This document shows positions 26,875 to 35,984 of a DNA stretch of 64,000 bases, one piece after another. The stretch lies in contig JANSYK010000002.1 in the NCBI GenBank assembly GCA_024742485.1, forward strand, positions 806,001 to 870,000. The letters run 5' to 3'. Both the position numbers and the translations under genes were made by a program. The notes beneath the pieces are model-generated. The model did not search any database. It was not told the origin of the DNA and saw only the letters and a list, made by a program, of their open reading frames with translations. Within the stretch, counting starts at the first letter, position 1. Each line of letters begins with the position of its first letter. The stretch comes from Alphaproteobacteria bacterium (GTDB taxonomy: Bacteria; Pseudomonadota; Alphaproteobacteria; Rhizobiales; Rhizobiaceae).

Positions 26875-28041
26875 TCAATCAACGGTGTATCTGGCAACAA
26901 ATTCCATGTCCGGTTCGACGCCAAGACCAGGGCGATCTGGAATTGTCACATGGCCGTTTTGGCGTCTGACCTGTCCTTGAATATCGAGTGGCTCCAGCAA
27001 CAATTGATCGCGAAATCGGTTGTCGGTGGTATCGAATTCCAGCATCGGCTCCCGCTGAAACATTCCGCCGGGCGTTGGTGGAATCGTGGCCAGCAACTGG
27101 ATATTGGTGGCGACAGCAATGGCCGAACCCCAGACATGGTTGATCACCGGCACAAAATGGGTCTGTGCCAGCGCCAGAACCTTCAGATATTCCGAGATGC
27201 CGCCAAGTGCACAGACTTCCGGCTGAGCAATATCAAGACATTGTCCTTCAAGCAGATCACGCCAACCCCAACGGGTAAATTCGGCCTCACCGCCGGAGAT
27301 GCTGGTATTGAGCCTGTTCCGAAGACTCCGGTAGCCCGCACGGTCTTCAGGAGCAACTGGCTCTTCGAACCACAGCGGTTCGAGCTCATCCAGCGCGCGG
27401 CCGACATAGAATGCTTCATCCGCCGAGTAGCAATGGTTTGCGTCGACCATGAATGGGTAATCCTCACCGAGGCTCTGGCGCACCGCCTGGGCCAGTCGTA
27501 TGTCGTCCTTTGCACCCAGCCCGACTTTCATCTTGGCGGCGACAAATCCCGCCTCCTTGATCGCGGCCGCTTCGTTCGCAAATCTTGAAAGATGTGAATC
27601 GATATCCTGGCGCATCAGCATCAGCCCGTAACCATAGACAGGGATGCTATCCCTGTGCCGGCCACCAATCAGCTTGTAGACCGGCAAACCCGCGATCTTT
27701 CCGGTCAGATCCCACAGGGCAATATCAACGCCCGACAGTGCCTGGATCGGCATGCCCTTCTGTCCATGGTCGCGCAGTAGATTGTAGACCTTGTGCCAGA
27801 TCACTTCACGATCGACCGGATCCATCCCGATGATCATCGGCTGGATGACCTTTTCGACAATGGTCTTGTTGGCCAGTGCGACATTGCCCGGGCCAAAACA
27901 CTCGCCCCAGCCGGTCAACCCTTCATCGGTCTTGATCTCAACCAGATGGGCGGTGCGGCGCGCATAGAATTGCTGCGAATAGCCCAACTCATCGGGCAGA
28001 TCGTAGGACAGGACATGGCTGACGATTTCAGTGATTTTCAT
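26875..28041 (-). CDS. dgoD: Enolase-superfamily sugar-acid dehydratase, DgoD-like
   Basis: A 388-aa mandelate racemase/muconate lactonizing enzyme family protein. Acid-base K-M-K sits at A-A-K-M-K-V-G; metal ligands are in V-D-A-N-H, W-F-E-E-P and G-G-E-A-E-F; the catalytic His is in I-N-H-V-W-G-S. The start at 28041 (MKITEIVSHVL) is typical. It dehydrates an aldonate to a 2-keto-3-deoxy acid. Pairing with DgoK argues for galactonate, but related enzymes act on other acids, so the symbol is provisional. Confidence 0.82.
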   Translation of the reverse strand: MKITEIVSHVLSYDLPDELGYSQQFYARRTAHLVEIKTDEGLTGWGECFGPGNVALANKTIVEKVIQPMIIGMDPVDREVIWHKVYNLLRDHGQKGMPIQALSGVDIALWDLTGKIAGLPVYKLIGGRHRDSIPVYGYGLMLMRQDIDSHLSRFANEAAAIKEAGFVAAKMKVGLGAKDDIRLAQAVRQSLGEDYPFMVDANHCYSADEAFYVGRALDELEPLWFEEPVAPEDRAGYRSLRNRLNTSISGGEAEFTRWGWRDLLEGQCLDIAQPEVCALGGISEYLKVLALAQTHFVPVINHVWGSAIAVATNIQLLATIPPTPGGMFQREPMLEFDTTDNRFRDQLLLEPLDIQGQVRRQNGHVTIPDRPGLGVEPDMEFVARYTVD

Positions 28042-28057
28042 GGATTGATGCCTCGTC

Positions 28058-29494
28058 CTACGCGTCGATCGCTCGGGTGATGCGTTTGATTGCCTGATAG
28101 TCGTGAAGGGCCAGATGCGAGCAATCATGCCCAATACCGGACTGACCGATTCCGCCATGCGGCAGATCGATGTCATATTTCACACCATTGATCTGTATCT
28201 CGCCGTAGCGCAATGCCGACGCATAATGTTCCGCCCTGGCGTGATTTCCGGAAAAGACGTAGGCGGATAAACCACCATCCTCGCAATCATTTGCCTTGGC
28301 CAGCAATCCGTCCTCGGATTGGAAAGGTATCAGGCTGACAACCGGCCCGAATATCTCGTTTCGGTAGATATCCATCGATTCCGTGACCTGGCTCAAAACT
28401 GTTGGGCTCAGATAATGGCCGCGGGTCAGATATTCTGGCCGGCCTCCGCCCGTCAGCAATCTTGCGCCGTCCTGCACTGCCGCATCGATCAACCCCTTGA
28501 CGCGTTTCCAGGCCCGCGCGTCAATCATCGGCCCCATGTCGATATCGGCAGTCTTGTCCCAGCCCAGCGTGACGGCCTTTGCGCGCTCGACTACTTTCCG
28601 TTCGAATTCATCAGCGACCGACGATTCGATGAACACCCGGTTGGGGGTCACGCAAATCTGCCCGGAATTGTTGAATTTGACGGCGCAGACAATATCTGCC
28701 GCAAGATCGAGATCGGCATCTGCGAATATCAACGCCGGAGCGTTGCCGCCCAATTCCATCGAGTATCGTTTGATGGTGGTCGCGCCCGTGCGCATGATGT
28801 GCCGGCCGGTGGCGGTCGACCCGATCAAGGTGATGAGTGCAGGTATCGGTGATGCGGAAAGGGCGTCCGCCGCGTCATAGCCGTCGGTGCACAGAATTTG
28901 AACAACGCCGTCCGGCAAACCGATTTTCTTGGACAATTCGCCCACCGCGTAGGCAGACACAGGTGTAGCAACAGATGGCCGAATGATGATCGGGCACCCG
29001 GCAGCCATGGCAGGGCCAATCTTGAATGCCAGGTTCAACAACGGGAAGTTCCAGGCGATGAATGCCACGGCGACGCCCACCGGTTCGTGCACGAGCCGAT
29101 GGGTATGGGTACCGGCACGATCCGGCAGACTTTCATCGCGTACCCGGGCAATTTCCTCCGCATAGAAAGCCAGTGAGTTCTTCAGACTGTCGAAATCCTC
29201 CTGTGTTGCCGCCCAGGGTTTGCCCATCTCGTGGTGGATGCAGTCGCGCAAATGTTGCTCGCTGCGGATCACTTCGTCGCGCAGCTTGTGCATCCATTCC
29301 TGACGCTCGGCGATCGAAGTTGCCGACCATCCGGCAAATGCTTCCTGCGCGCAGACCAATGCGCGTTGAACATCTTCCATCCCAGCCGTCGCAACGGTGC
29401 CGATGATCTCGTCCGTGGCGGGATTGACAACGTCCGCGCTGCCTTGTCCGTCAACGAGGTCGCCACCCACATACATTTGTTTTGAAAAGCTCAT
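28058..29494 (-). CDS. NAD(P)-dependent aldehyde dehydrogenase
   Basis: A 478-aa ALDH. The catalytic Glu is in S-M-E-L-G-G-N-A-P and the Cys in S-G-Q-I-C-V-T-P-N-R; A-F-I-A-W-N-F-P is the cofactor-site block. GGGAGCGCA precedes the ATG at 29494. In a sugar-oxidation operon it may oxidise glyceraldehyde, lactaldehyde or alpha-ketoglutarate semialdehyde; the substrate cannot be set from sequence. It lies 16 nt upstream of the dehydratase gene. Confidence 0.9.
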   Translation of the reverse strand: MSFSKQMYVGGDLVDGQGSADVVNPATDEIIGTVATAGMEDVQRALVCAQEAFAGWSATSIAERQEWMHKLRDEVIRSEQHLRDCIHHEMGKPWAATQEDFDSLKNSLAFYAEEIARVRDESLPDRAGTHTHRLVHEPVGVAVAFIAWNFPLLNLAFKIGPAMAAGCPIIIRPSVATPVSAYAVGELSKKIGLPDGVVQILCTDGYDAADALSASPIPALITLIGSTATGRHIMRTGATTIKRYSMELGGNAPALIFADADLDLAADIVCAVKFNNSGQICVTPNRVFIESSVADEFERKVVERAKAVTLGWDKTADIDMGPMIDARAWKRVKGLIDAAVQDGARLLTGGGRPEYLTRGHYLSPTVLSQVTESMDIYRNEIFGPVVSLIPFQSEDGLLAKANDCEDGGLSAYVFSGNHARAEHYASALRYGEIQINGVKYDIDLPHGGIGQSGIGHDCSHLALHDYQAIKRITRAIDA

Positions 29495-29504
29495 TGCGCT
29501 CCCA

Positions 29505-31124
29505 TCAGTCAAACAGATTGGCGATGTTGTTCTTGATGCAGTCGCCGACATAGAGCGCCAGCGCCTGAATGGTAGAGGTCGGATTGACGGCTCCGGCGGT
29601 GACGAAAATACTGCCATCGACAATGAACAGGTTCTTGACGTCGTGGCTTCTTCCCCATCCATTCACGACCGACCGCTCCGGATCATTGCCCATCCGGCAG
29701 GTGCCCATCTGATGCCAACCGGCGCGCCACCAGACCTTGTCGCTGCCCTTGGCCACGATCTTTCTGGCACCGGCCGCCAGCAAAGCTTCCTCCGCGCGGG
29801 CCTCGCCATGGCGGATCATGTTCCAGGTGTTTTCGCTGACCGTATAGTCGATTTTTGGTGCCGGGATGCCGTCGCTATCGGTCAGATCGGGATCCAGTGT
29901 CACGGTGTTTGTTTCTTCCGGCAGGTCTTCGGTAACCACGGTCAAGCCTGCAGAATAGGGATATTGCTGGTCGAAGACCTGCCGGTGTTCCTTGCCCCAG
30001 GGCAGCAGGCTGTCTGTTCCATATCCCCCCAGTGCGTAGGTCATGGGTGTCGTGTAGCGACCGCTGTGCAGGCCGTAGCCCCGAACGAAATCCCGATTAG
30101 GATCAGATTCGTAAAATTCCTGGCTGAGGATCGAACATGCCATCGGACCCTTGAAGCCTTCCATGGGTTCGTCGAACGTCGCCGTCACACCGGTCAACGG
30201 ATGGAACATGAGGTTTTTTCCCACCTGGCCCGAACGATTGGCCAGACCATCGGGAAACAGCTTCGATTTCGAATTCAGCAGCAGGCGGGGCGTGCCGACA
30301 CCGTTGCAGGCGACCACGACAATCTCGGCCCTTTGTTCATGAACCTGTCCGTCCGGTCCATGATACAGTACGCCGGTTGCAAAGCCGGTTTCCTCGTCGA
30401 TCAGTATTTCCCGTACCCGGCACTCGGTCCTGAGTTCAACGCCGGCATTTTCCAGCATTGGCCAATAGGTAAAATTCGTTCCGCCTTTCGCGCCGGCAGC
30501 ACAACCCAGGTCACAGGTGCCGGCATTCACGCATTTCGCGCGGCCATCATAGTCTTCGCTCAGGATCGCGACGTCCGACGGCCACCAATGCCAGCCCAAT
30601 TCGTTGAATCCCCTGGCCAGGGTCTGGCCCAGCTTGCCGATCGGTATCGGCGGCAAGGGCGGTGTATAGTGTGGATAGGCCGGGTTACCACCCAGGCCCG
30701 ACACCCCGGTGATGCGGTCGTTCATGTCATAGAATGGTGCCAGGGTCGCATAGTCGATCGGCCAGTCTTCCGCCACACCGTCCAGCGCGCGCGCACGGAA
30801 GTCGGAAGGATGCAGGCGGGGCCAATGCCCCAGAAAATTGATCGTCGACCCGCCAACACCATTGAAATTGACCGGTGTGATCTCCGATCCGGTGGAATTG
30901 ATCGGGTAATCCTGCGGAAGCTGCCTGACATTGGGGTCACAGCTGAAGTCCGAATAGCGGTTGAGCTCGTAGCTCGTGTTGCGGCTCGGGTAATCCTGGT
31001 CATGCACATGTGGGCCTTGCTCGAGGCACAATATGCGCATCCTTGTCTCGACCAGCGACCAGGCGATGGCGGCGCCTGAGGCGCCGGCCCCGATGATCAG
31101 AACGTCAACTGGTTCTTTGGTCAT
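29505..31124 (-). CDS. GMC-family FAD sugar (gluconate-type) dehydrogenase, large subunit
   Basis: A 539-aa flavoprotein. FAD-binding G-A-G-A-S-G-A-A near residue 12, E-Q-G-P for the ribose, and the C-terminal GMC block W-H-Q-M-G-T-C-R-M-G with active-site histidine, plus V-N-P-T-S-T-I-Q-A. A cysteine cluster C-V-N-A-G-T-C-D-L-G-C is in the position used for an iron-sulfur centre in gluconate/sorbitol dehydrogenase subunits. No twin-arginine or Sec signal is visible, so it may act in the cytoplasm or be exported with a partner. It pairs with the small subunit upstream. Confidence 0.88.
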   Translation of the reverse strand: MTKEPVDVLIIGAGASGAAIAWSLVETRMRILCLEQGPHVHDQDYPSRNTSYELNRYSDFSCDPNVRQLPQDYPINSTGSEITPVNFNGVGGSTINFLGHWPRLHPSDFRARALDGVAEDWPIDYATLAPFYDMNDRITGVSGLGGNPAYPHYTPPLPPIPIGKLGQTLARGFNELGWHWWPSDVAILSEDYDGRAKCVNAGTCDLGCAAGAKGGTNFTYWPMLENAGVELRTECRVREILIDEETGFATGVLYHGPDGQVHEQRAEIVVVACNGVGTPRLLLNSKSKLFPDGLANRSGQVGKNLMFHPLTGVTATFDEPMEGFKGPMACSILSQEFYESDPNRDFVRGYGLHSGRYTTPMTYALGGYGTDSLLPWGKEHRQVFDQQYPYSAGLTVVTEDLPEETNTVTLDPDLTDSDGIPAPKIDYTVSENTWNMIRHGEARAEEALLAAGARKIVAKGSDKVWWRAGWHQMGTCRMGNDPERSVVNGWGRSHDVKNLFIVDGSIFVTAGAVNPTSTIQALALYVGDCIKNNIANLFD

Positions 31125-31144
31125 GGTTGGATCCCATCCAATCG

Positions 31145-31627
31145 TCAGCAGGGGCGAAAGATCCGGCCCCGTCTGACGACGGGTTCGGTCATTTCCGACA
31201 TGAATTCGATGCTCTCGGCAGCGACGGAATAGCCCTCGGGTTGCGTTGGCTTCGCCGAAAGGCCGAACAATGCGCGGATTTCGGGCCGGCTGTAATAGCC
31301 CATATAAGTGTGCCGAAGCAGCGTCTCGAAGAAGGCCGGTTCGATGGTTTCAAGCTGTCGAACCAGCGCCACCCGCTGATCGGCATCAAGCTGGTCAAGT
31401 TCGCCGCCGGCATTGGCTGCAAGGTCTGCAGCGCGCGCAAGACCGCGCCTTGCCGCTTGTTGGAATGACCCGTCGGTTGCAGCGATATCGGACAGATAGG
31501 ACAGGGTCTCGGCCGTCCCTGCGGAAGGGATGTTCCTGTCCGGATTCGCCGGAATGATCTGTTCCAGCAGACTGGTCAGCACCTTCAGTTCGGCGCCGTT
31601 CCATTTTCCTTTTTGGTCAGTTTCCAT
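31145..31627 (-). CDS. Gluconate 2-dehydrogenase subunit 3-like protein
   Basis: A 160-aa helical protein (L-T-S-L-L-E-Q-I-I-P-A-N near residue 17; L-L-R-H-T-Y-M-G-Y-Y-S-R-P-E near 100) matching the small subunit that accompanies GMC dehydrogenases. Unlike many relatives it has no twin-arginine signal. It lies 20 nt upstream of the large-subunit gene. No cytochrome subunit is in the window, so the electron acceptor is unknown. Confidence 0.85.
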   Translation of the reverse strand: METDQKGKWNGAELKVLTSLLEQIIPANPDRNIPSAGTAETLSYLSDIAATDGSFQQAARRGLARAADLAANAGGELDQLDADQRVALVRQLETIEPAFFETLLRHTYMGYYSRPEIRALFGLSAKPTQPEGYSVAAESIEFMSEMTEPVVRRGRIFRPC

Positions 31628-31636
31628 TGCAGGACC

Positions 31637-32821
31637 TCAGCGTGATTGACCTGAGCCGGATCGCGATATGGCATCAATCGCGACGGCCAGGAGCAAGATG
31701 GCCCCCGAGAACATCAGCTTGTCGGCCGCGCTGGCCCCCGAAAGATCGAGCCCATTGCCAAGTGACCCTATGACAAGTGCACCAAGTATCGCATTCCAGA
31801 CGGAGCCACGACCACCAAACAGCGACGTGCCGCCGATGACCGCGGCGCCGATGGCTTCGAGAAGCAGGGGGCCACCCGCAAATGCGTTGAACGAAACCGA
31901 TGCGTAGCGCGACGCCCCGACGATGCCACCAACGGCCGCCATCATGCCGACAATGCCGAATGCGGCGACCCGAATGCGTTTGACGTTCATGCCGACACGC
32001 CGCGCCGATTCCTGATTTCCACCGACAGCGAAAATGGAACGGCCGAACGGTGTGGAGGTTGTGACCCACCCCAGCAGGCCGGTAAGGGCAACCAGCAACA
32101 CCACAAGCAGCGGCACACCGCGATAGGCATTGAGTGTCGCAACCGCGCCGACCAGCAGCGCGGAGAAGAACACGATCTGGCCATAGAGCGCACCAGGACT
32201 TTCCAGTTCGAGGGACGCCGATCTTCGGCGGGACTGGCGGCGGAGCGTGAAAAACGTGAAGGCAGCGATGGCCGCCACCGCAATTGCCCAGCCGAGCTCG
32301 GGCGAGAAGGTGATCTTGGTCAGTCCGCGAACGAATTCGTCGCTGACATTGATCGCGCCATGCTGGCCCAGGACTTTCAGCATCAAGCCCTGAAACCCCA
32401 GGAGTCCGGCGAGCGTGACGACAAAGGAGGGAATGCCCACATAGGCGACAAGTGCACCCTGACCGGCGCTCAAGACGATCCCCGCAAGAATGGCGACCAG
32501 ACAGGCGACGGGTCCGGAAAATCCGAAATTGGCAATCAGGACAGCGACGATGGCCGCGCAAACACCCGAATTGGCAGCCGCCGAAAGGTCGATATCGCCC
32601 AGCAGCAGAACCATGGTGATGCCGACGGCAAGCGTGCCGACAACGGCGCTTTGCATGAAGAGATTGTAGAAATTGCGAGGGCTCAGAAACACCGGTTCGG
32701 TGATGCCGAAATAGGCCCAAATGGCAATCAGCGCGAGCAGCACGGGGACAAACGAGCCAAACCGGGTTTCCCGAAGCGCCCGAAATCGATCGACAATCGT
32801 CAGTGAGATTTCTGCGGACAT
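31637..32821 (-). CDS. Sugar ABC transporter permease (XylH/FrcC-like)
   Basis: A 394-aa BPD_transp_2 permease with about ten membrane segments; the block G-T-L-A-V-G-I-T-M-V-L-L-L-G-D-I-D-L-S is the family hallmark, with G-G-T-S-L-F-G-G-R-G-S near the end. It overlaps the ATPase gene by one base (TAATG) and has GGAGG upstream. It moves a monosaccharide across the inner membrane. Confidence 0.92.
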   Translation of the reverse strand: MSAEISLTIVDRFRALRETRFGSFVPVLLALIAIWAYFGITEPVFLSPRNFYNLFMQSAVVGTLAVGITMVLLLGDIDLSAAANSGVCAAIVAVLIANFGFSGPVACLVAILAGIVLSAGQGALVAYVGIPSFVVTLAGLLGFQGLMLKVLGQHGAINVSDEFVRGLTKITFSPELGWAIAVAAIAAFTFFTLRRQSRRRSASLELESPGALYGQIVFFSALLVGAVATLNAYRGVPLLVVLLVALTGLLGWVTTSTPFGRSIFAVGGNQESARRVGMNVKRIRVAAFGIVGMMAAVGGIVGASRYASVSFNAFAGGPLLLEAIGAAVIGGTSLFGGRGSVWNAILGALVIGSLGNGLDLSGASAADKLMFSGAILLLAVAIDAISRSGSGQSR

Positions 32822-33636
32822 TATGTCGCCTCCGTATCGAGGCCACGGGTCATGGCGACAACAATTTCATCCGGCGTGGTCTGTGATGTTTCGTAAACAG
32901 CGACATTGCTGCCGTGACGCAAAACCGTGATACGGTCACTGACTTCGAAAATGTCACGCATATTGTGGGAGATATAGACCACCGCATGGTTGGTATCGCG
33001 CAGGCGTATGACGGCATCGAGGACCTGGCGCGTCTGGGCGACGCCGAGAGCGGCTGTTGGTTCGTCCAGCAGGACGACGGTCGAGTCCGCTCCGACCGCC
33101 CGCGCAATGGCGATCGCCTGCCTTTGACCGCCGGAAAGACCACCGACCTTGGCTCGCACGGACTGAAGCGTCCGCACCTGCAGCTTGTCGATGGCCGCGC
33201 GTGCCTTGCGCTCCATCTCAAGATCATCGATGGGGCGCAACTGATGTGGCAGAAACCACCAGCCGGACTTGGTCGGTTCATCGCCGAGTGAAAGATTGGC
33301 GGATACATCGAGGTTCTCGCATAGCGCAAGATCCTGATAGACAATTTGAATTCCCTGTTCGGCCGCATCGTGCGGTGTGTTCAGGATCACTTCCCTGCCG
33401 TCAAGATGAAAGGTTCCACCATCGGTGGTGTGAGCGCCTGCCAGCGCTTTCATCAAAGTGGATTTCCCCGCACCATTGTCGCCGACAAGCGCCATCACTT
33501 CGCCGCGACGGACATCGAAATCCACTCCGCGGAGCGCTTCGACGCCCCCGAAACGTTTCTTGATCCCGCTGGCGGTCAAGTGCGCGGAAGGCGATGGGGC
33601 ACCAGGCCCCACCGTATTTGTGACTGCTGAAGTCAT
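32821..33636 (-). CDS. Sugar ABC transporter ATPase, single-domain FrcA-type
   Basis: A 271-aa ATPase with Walker A G-D-N-G-A-G-K-S-T, signature L-S-G-G-Q-R-Q and Walker B V-V-L-L-D-E-P-T-A-A-L. It has a single ABC domain, as in the rhizobial FrcA transporter, rather than the tandem domains of XylG/RbsA. It sits between the binding protein and permease genes. Confidence 0.92.
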   Translation of the reverse strand: MTSAVTNTVGPGAPSPSAHLTASGIKKRFGGVEALRGVDFDVRRGEVMALVGDNGAGKSTLMKALAGAHTTDGGTFHLDGREVILNTPHDAAEQGIQIVYQDLALCENLDVSANLSLGDEPTKSGWWFLPHQLRPIDDLEMERKARAAIDKLQVRTLQSVRAKVGGLSGGQRQAIAIARAVGADSTVVLLDEPTAALGVAQTRQVLDAVIRLRDTNHAVVYISHNMRDIFEVSDRITVLRHGSNVAVYETSQTTPDEIVVAMTRGLDTEAT

Positions 33637-33645
33637 TCAATCAGC

Positions 33646-34746
33646 TCATTTCTTGCAAAAGGCGGTCTCTGCTGCCGGTCCTTTGCAGACATCATCCTTT
33701 GAAATCGACGGATCGTTCTCGATGACATAGGCGACTCCTTCTTCACCAACCGCCGAGTAGGATGCCACGGAAACAAAATTCACGTCAGCGCCAACGCCGT
33801 TTTTGACGGTGTCCGGAGCCAGGGATTTCCAATCTTCACCCGCAACGATCTTTGCGGTGACCTTGGCCGTCGTGGCGGCCATGTCGGCCAATGGACGCCA
33901 GCCGCACTGGGTCTGTTTGCCCAGCAGCATGAGCTGCTGCGCAGCAACCGTGCAATCGAGACCGGAGACTGGCACCTTGCCGGCCATACCCTGTTCTTCC
34001 ATCGATGCAATCGCGGCGCCAGCATTTCCGTCATTGGATGAGACGACACCCTGAACGTTGTTGTTCAGCTTGGTTAATGCCTGGTCCATCGAACGGCGCG
34101 CGATGGCCGGATCCCAGCCCTGTGTCCAGTTTTCATATCCCATGATGCGCTTGCCAGAATCATAAAGGGGTGTCAGCGCCCGCAGCTGGCCATTGTGAAT
34201 GACCGCAGCATTCGGATCCGTGGGAGATCCCTTCAGCATGACCAGCGTATCGCCATCCTTGGTGTTTTCGATGACATGCATGGCCTGATCATATCCCATG
34301 CCTTCCAGGTCCGCCTGGACCCAGAAGGTGGTGTTCTTGGAATTGATCATCCGGTCATAGGCGATGGTCGGCACACCGGCTTCGGCGGCGGCGTCGGCGA
34401 TTACAGCGGACGATTCACCGTCGATCGGGATGACAACGAGAACCTTCGCACCCTTGGTCAGCGCCTGTTCGGCCTGGCGTTGCTGTGCGGCCGTATCATT
34501 GTTGGCATTGTAAACTTCAACCGAAATGTCCGGTGCAATTTCCTTCATGGTTGCAACGAATGCAGCAGCATCCTGGCTTTCCCAGCGAGGATTGACATTT
34601 TCCGGCAGGAGCAATGCGACATCGGACGCCGAGGCCTGGCTGGTGCTGAAAGCCGTACCGGCCATCAGGACGGCCCCGGCAGCTGCCAGTGTCACGGCCC
34701 TGCCGAGACGCTTGGCGTTTGTGGACTTGCGATATGTTGTGAGCAT
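33646..34746 (-). CDS. Sugar ABC transporter substrate-binding protein
   Basis: A 366-aa periplasmic sugar-binding protein (Peripla_BP_4 type). The ATG at 34746 follows AAGGAGGAAACC. The signal peptide spans about residues 12-40 (AAGAVLMAGTAF...ASA). The mature sequence has D-V-A-L-L-L-P-E-N, V-V-I-P-I-D-G and S-S-N-D-G-N-A-G-A-A. Catabolic neighbours suggest a sugar whose aldonate feeds DgoD/DgoK, such as galactose or arabinose; the ligand is inferred. Confidence 0.92.
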   Translation of the reverse strand: MLTTYRKSTNAKRLGRAVTLAAAGAVLMAGTAFSTSQASASDVALLLPENVNPRWESQDAAAFVATMKEIAPDISVEVYNANNDTAAQQRQAEQALTKGAKVLVVIPIDGESSAVIADAAAEAGVPTIAYDRMINSKNTTFWVQADLEGMGYDQAMHVIENTKDGDTLVMLKGSPTDPNAAVIHNGQLRALTPLYDSGKRIMGYENWTQGWDPAIARRSMDQALTKLNNNVQGVVSSNDGNAGAAIASMEEQGMAGKVPVSGLDCTVAAQQLMLLGKQTQCGWRPLADMAATTAKVTAKIVAGEDWKSLAPDTVKNGVGADVNFVSVASYSAVGEEGVAYVIENDPSISKDDVCKGPAAETAFCKK

Positions 34747-34777
34747 GGTTTCCTCCTTGGTTGCCCGCAATTGGACA

Positions 34778-34868
34778 CAGCTTGTCCTTCACCCGCGAAC
34801 AATCGGGGTGCCAAAACGCTGTTGGTGCTGTGTCACTGCCCGCCTGCCTGCTGGCAGGCGGAATTCAA
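34778..34868. repeat. Dispersed repeat A, copy 2
   Basis: Aligns without gaps to 21492-21582. It lies in the 123-bp gap between the gntR stop and the sugar-binding-protein start, so it overlaps that operon's promoter region and contains the perfect hairpin at 34840-34861. Confidence 0.65.
34840..34861 (-). terminator. Hairpin after gntR
   Basis: A perfect 9-bp stem (CCGCCTGCC / GGCAGGCGG) with a TGCT loop, 8 nt after the gntR stop codon on the minus strand. No U-run follows, so it may be a weak or Rho-assisted terminator between gntR and the sugar ABC operon. Confidence 0.5.
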
Positions 34869-34869
34869 A

Positions 34870-35607
34870 CTAGGTTTCGTAGAGCTTGTTCCCCAGCCGG
34901 CGTCCTGCGTCGGCCAGCAATTGTTCCATGACCGTTTCGGCCTTGTCTCCATCGCGCGCCGCGATGGACTCATAAACCTTCCTGTGAAATGGCAGCGATG
35001 CTTCATTCGAACGCGGATCGACATTCGTCAGTCGAATGCTGCTCAAAAGCGCGGAGAAGATGATTCCCTCCAGAGCCACCAGAAACTCGTTCTGCGTTGC
35101 CCGCAAGATGGATCGGTGAAAGACGGCATCAGCCATCACGAAGTCCTCGACCGATCCCTTTTCGGCCTCCATGCGTTCCACGGCCAGCCGGATCTGTTCG
35201 TGGGAGTCCTCGCTGCCGCGCTCCGCCGCCCAGCGTGCCGCCTTCGGTTCAAAAATCTGCCGGACATCGCGCAGCTGGCGCAGTATTTCTGGGTTGGGTG
35301 GTGCGGATTGGTACCAGGCCAGAACATCATCATCGAGCAGGCCCCAGCTTCCACGGGAGCGGACCCGGGTGCCGATGCCGCGACGCACTTCCAAAAGTCC
35401 CTTGCCAACAAGAATCTTGACCGCGTCGCGGATGACGGACCGGCTGACCTGGTAGCGATCGGCCAGGGCCGCCTCGTCCTCGATCAGATCGCCGGGTGCA
35501 TAGGAATTGGACACGATCCTGCGTCCGATTTCACGGGCAACCTGCGTGGCAAGACTCGGCGCAAGGCCGGCAATCTGCTTCAGGTCATAATAAATCAACT
35601 CGCTCAT
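34870..35607 (-). CDS. GntR-family (FadR/FCD) regulator of the sugar operon
   Basis: A 245-aa regulator: N-terminal winged helix (P-G-D-L-I-E-D-E-A-A-L-A-D-R-Y-Q-V-S-R-S-V-I-R-D-A near residues 38-62) and a C-terminal FCD effector domain with histidine metal ligands (D-A-V-F-H-R-S-I, F-H-R-K-V). It precedes the sugar ABC and catabolic genes in the same direction, as is usual for GntR control of galactonate-type pathways. A palindrome sits 12 bp before its start, suggesting autoregulation. Confidence 0.9.
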   Translation of the reverse strand: MSELIYYDLKQIAGLAPSLATQVAREIGRRIVSNSYAPGDLIEDEAALADRYQVSRSVIRDAVKILVGKGLLEVRRGIGTRVRSRGSWGLLDDDVLAWYQSAPPNPEILRQLRDVRQIFEPKAARWAAERGSEDSHEQIRLAVERMEAEKGSVEDFVMADAVFHRSILRATQNEFLVALEGIIFSALLSSIRLTNVDPRSNEASLPFHRKVYESIAARDGDKAETVMEQLLADAGRRLGNKLYET

Positions 35608-35618
35608 GGTGGCCTTTT

Positions 35619-35633
35619 AAACATATGATGTTT
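35619..35633. promoter_or_regulatory. GntR-type operator palindrome
   Basis: AAACAT-N3-ATGTTT, a perfect inverted repeat 12 bp before the gntR start. A direct repeat of the right arm (ATGTTTGCA) recurs at 35645-35653. Likely autoregulatory; inferred. Confidence 0.55.
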
Positions 35634-35816
35634 GCATAGTCAATATGTTTGCAACAATCGAGATGTCGACATCGGTTCACTTGCAATCACATTGAAGATC
35701 GGGGCACTGGCCTGCCGGCGGGATTGCTGGATGGTTCATGCTACCGACAACAGTGCGGTCGCGGCCGAATGGATGCCGGTCGCATTTTGGCGCAAGGGCA
35801 TGAAGGGATTGGATGG

Positions 35817-35866
35817 TCGCTTCAGATTAGAATCGCCAAAACTGGCATCCGAAATCACGATAGCGG
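35817..35866. repeat. Dispersed repeat B, copy 2
   Basis: Matches 21253-21302 at 44 of 50 positions, same orientation. Intergenic, upstream of gntR and downstream of a LysR gene. Confidence 0.7.
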
Positions 35867-35984
35867 ATTGCTTTTCGCGGTGATCCGCCAAAAGTCTCGC
35901 AACGATCGAAAGAACGGCGCAGACCTGTGGCGCGTGGTGGAATCGCCGGCGACGGTCAATTGTCGAAATGTGTTCGTCGCGGTT

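Larger units (their letters stand above)
35608..35984. other. Non-coding gap between gntR and a LysR gene
   Basis: About 377 bp. The left end holds the gntR promoter and operator; repeat B copy 2 lies at 35817-35866. The rest shows no gene with a supported start. Confidence 0.55.

Noticed and set aside
29397-31079. A 560-codon open frame on the plus strand
   Set aside because: It lies wholly opposite the GMC dehydrogenase gene, which has clear FAD and active-site motifs; the plus-strand translation has no recognisable domains. It is a shadow frame of GC-rich DNA.
31674-32846. A 390-codon minus-strand frame overlapping the sugar permease
   Set aside because: The permease frame has the hydrophobic pattern and BPD_transp_2 motifs; the alternative is arginine- and histidine-rich with no family features.
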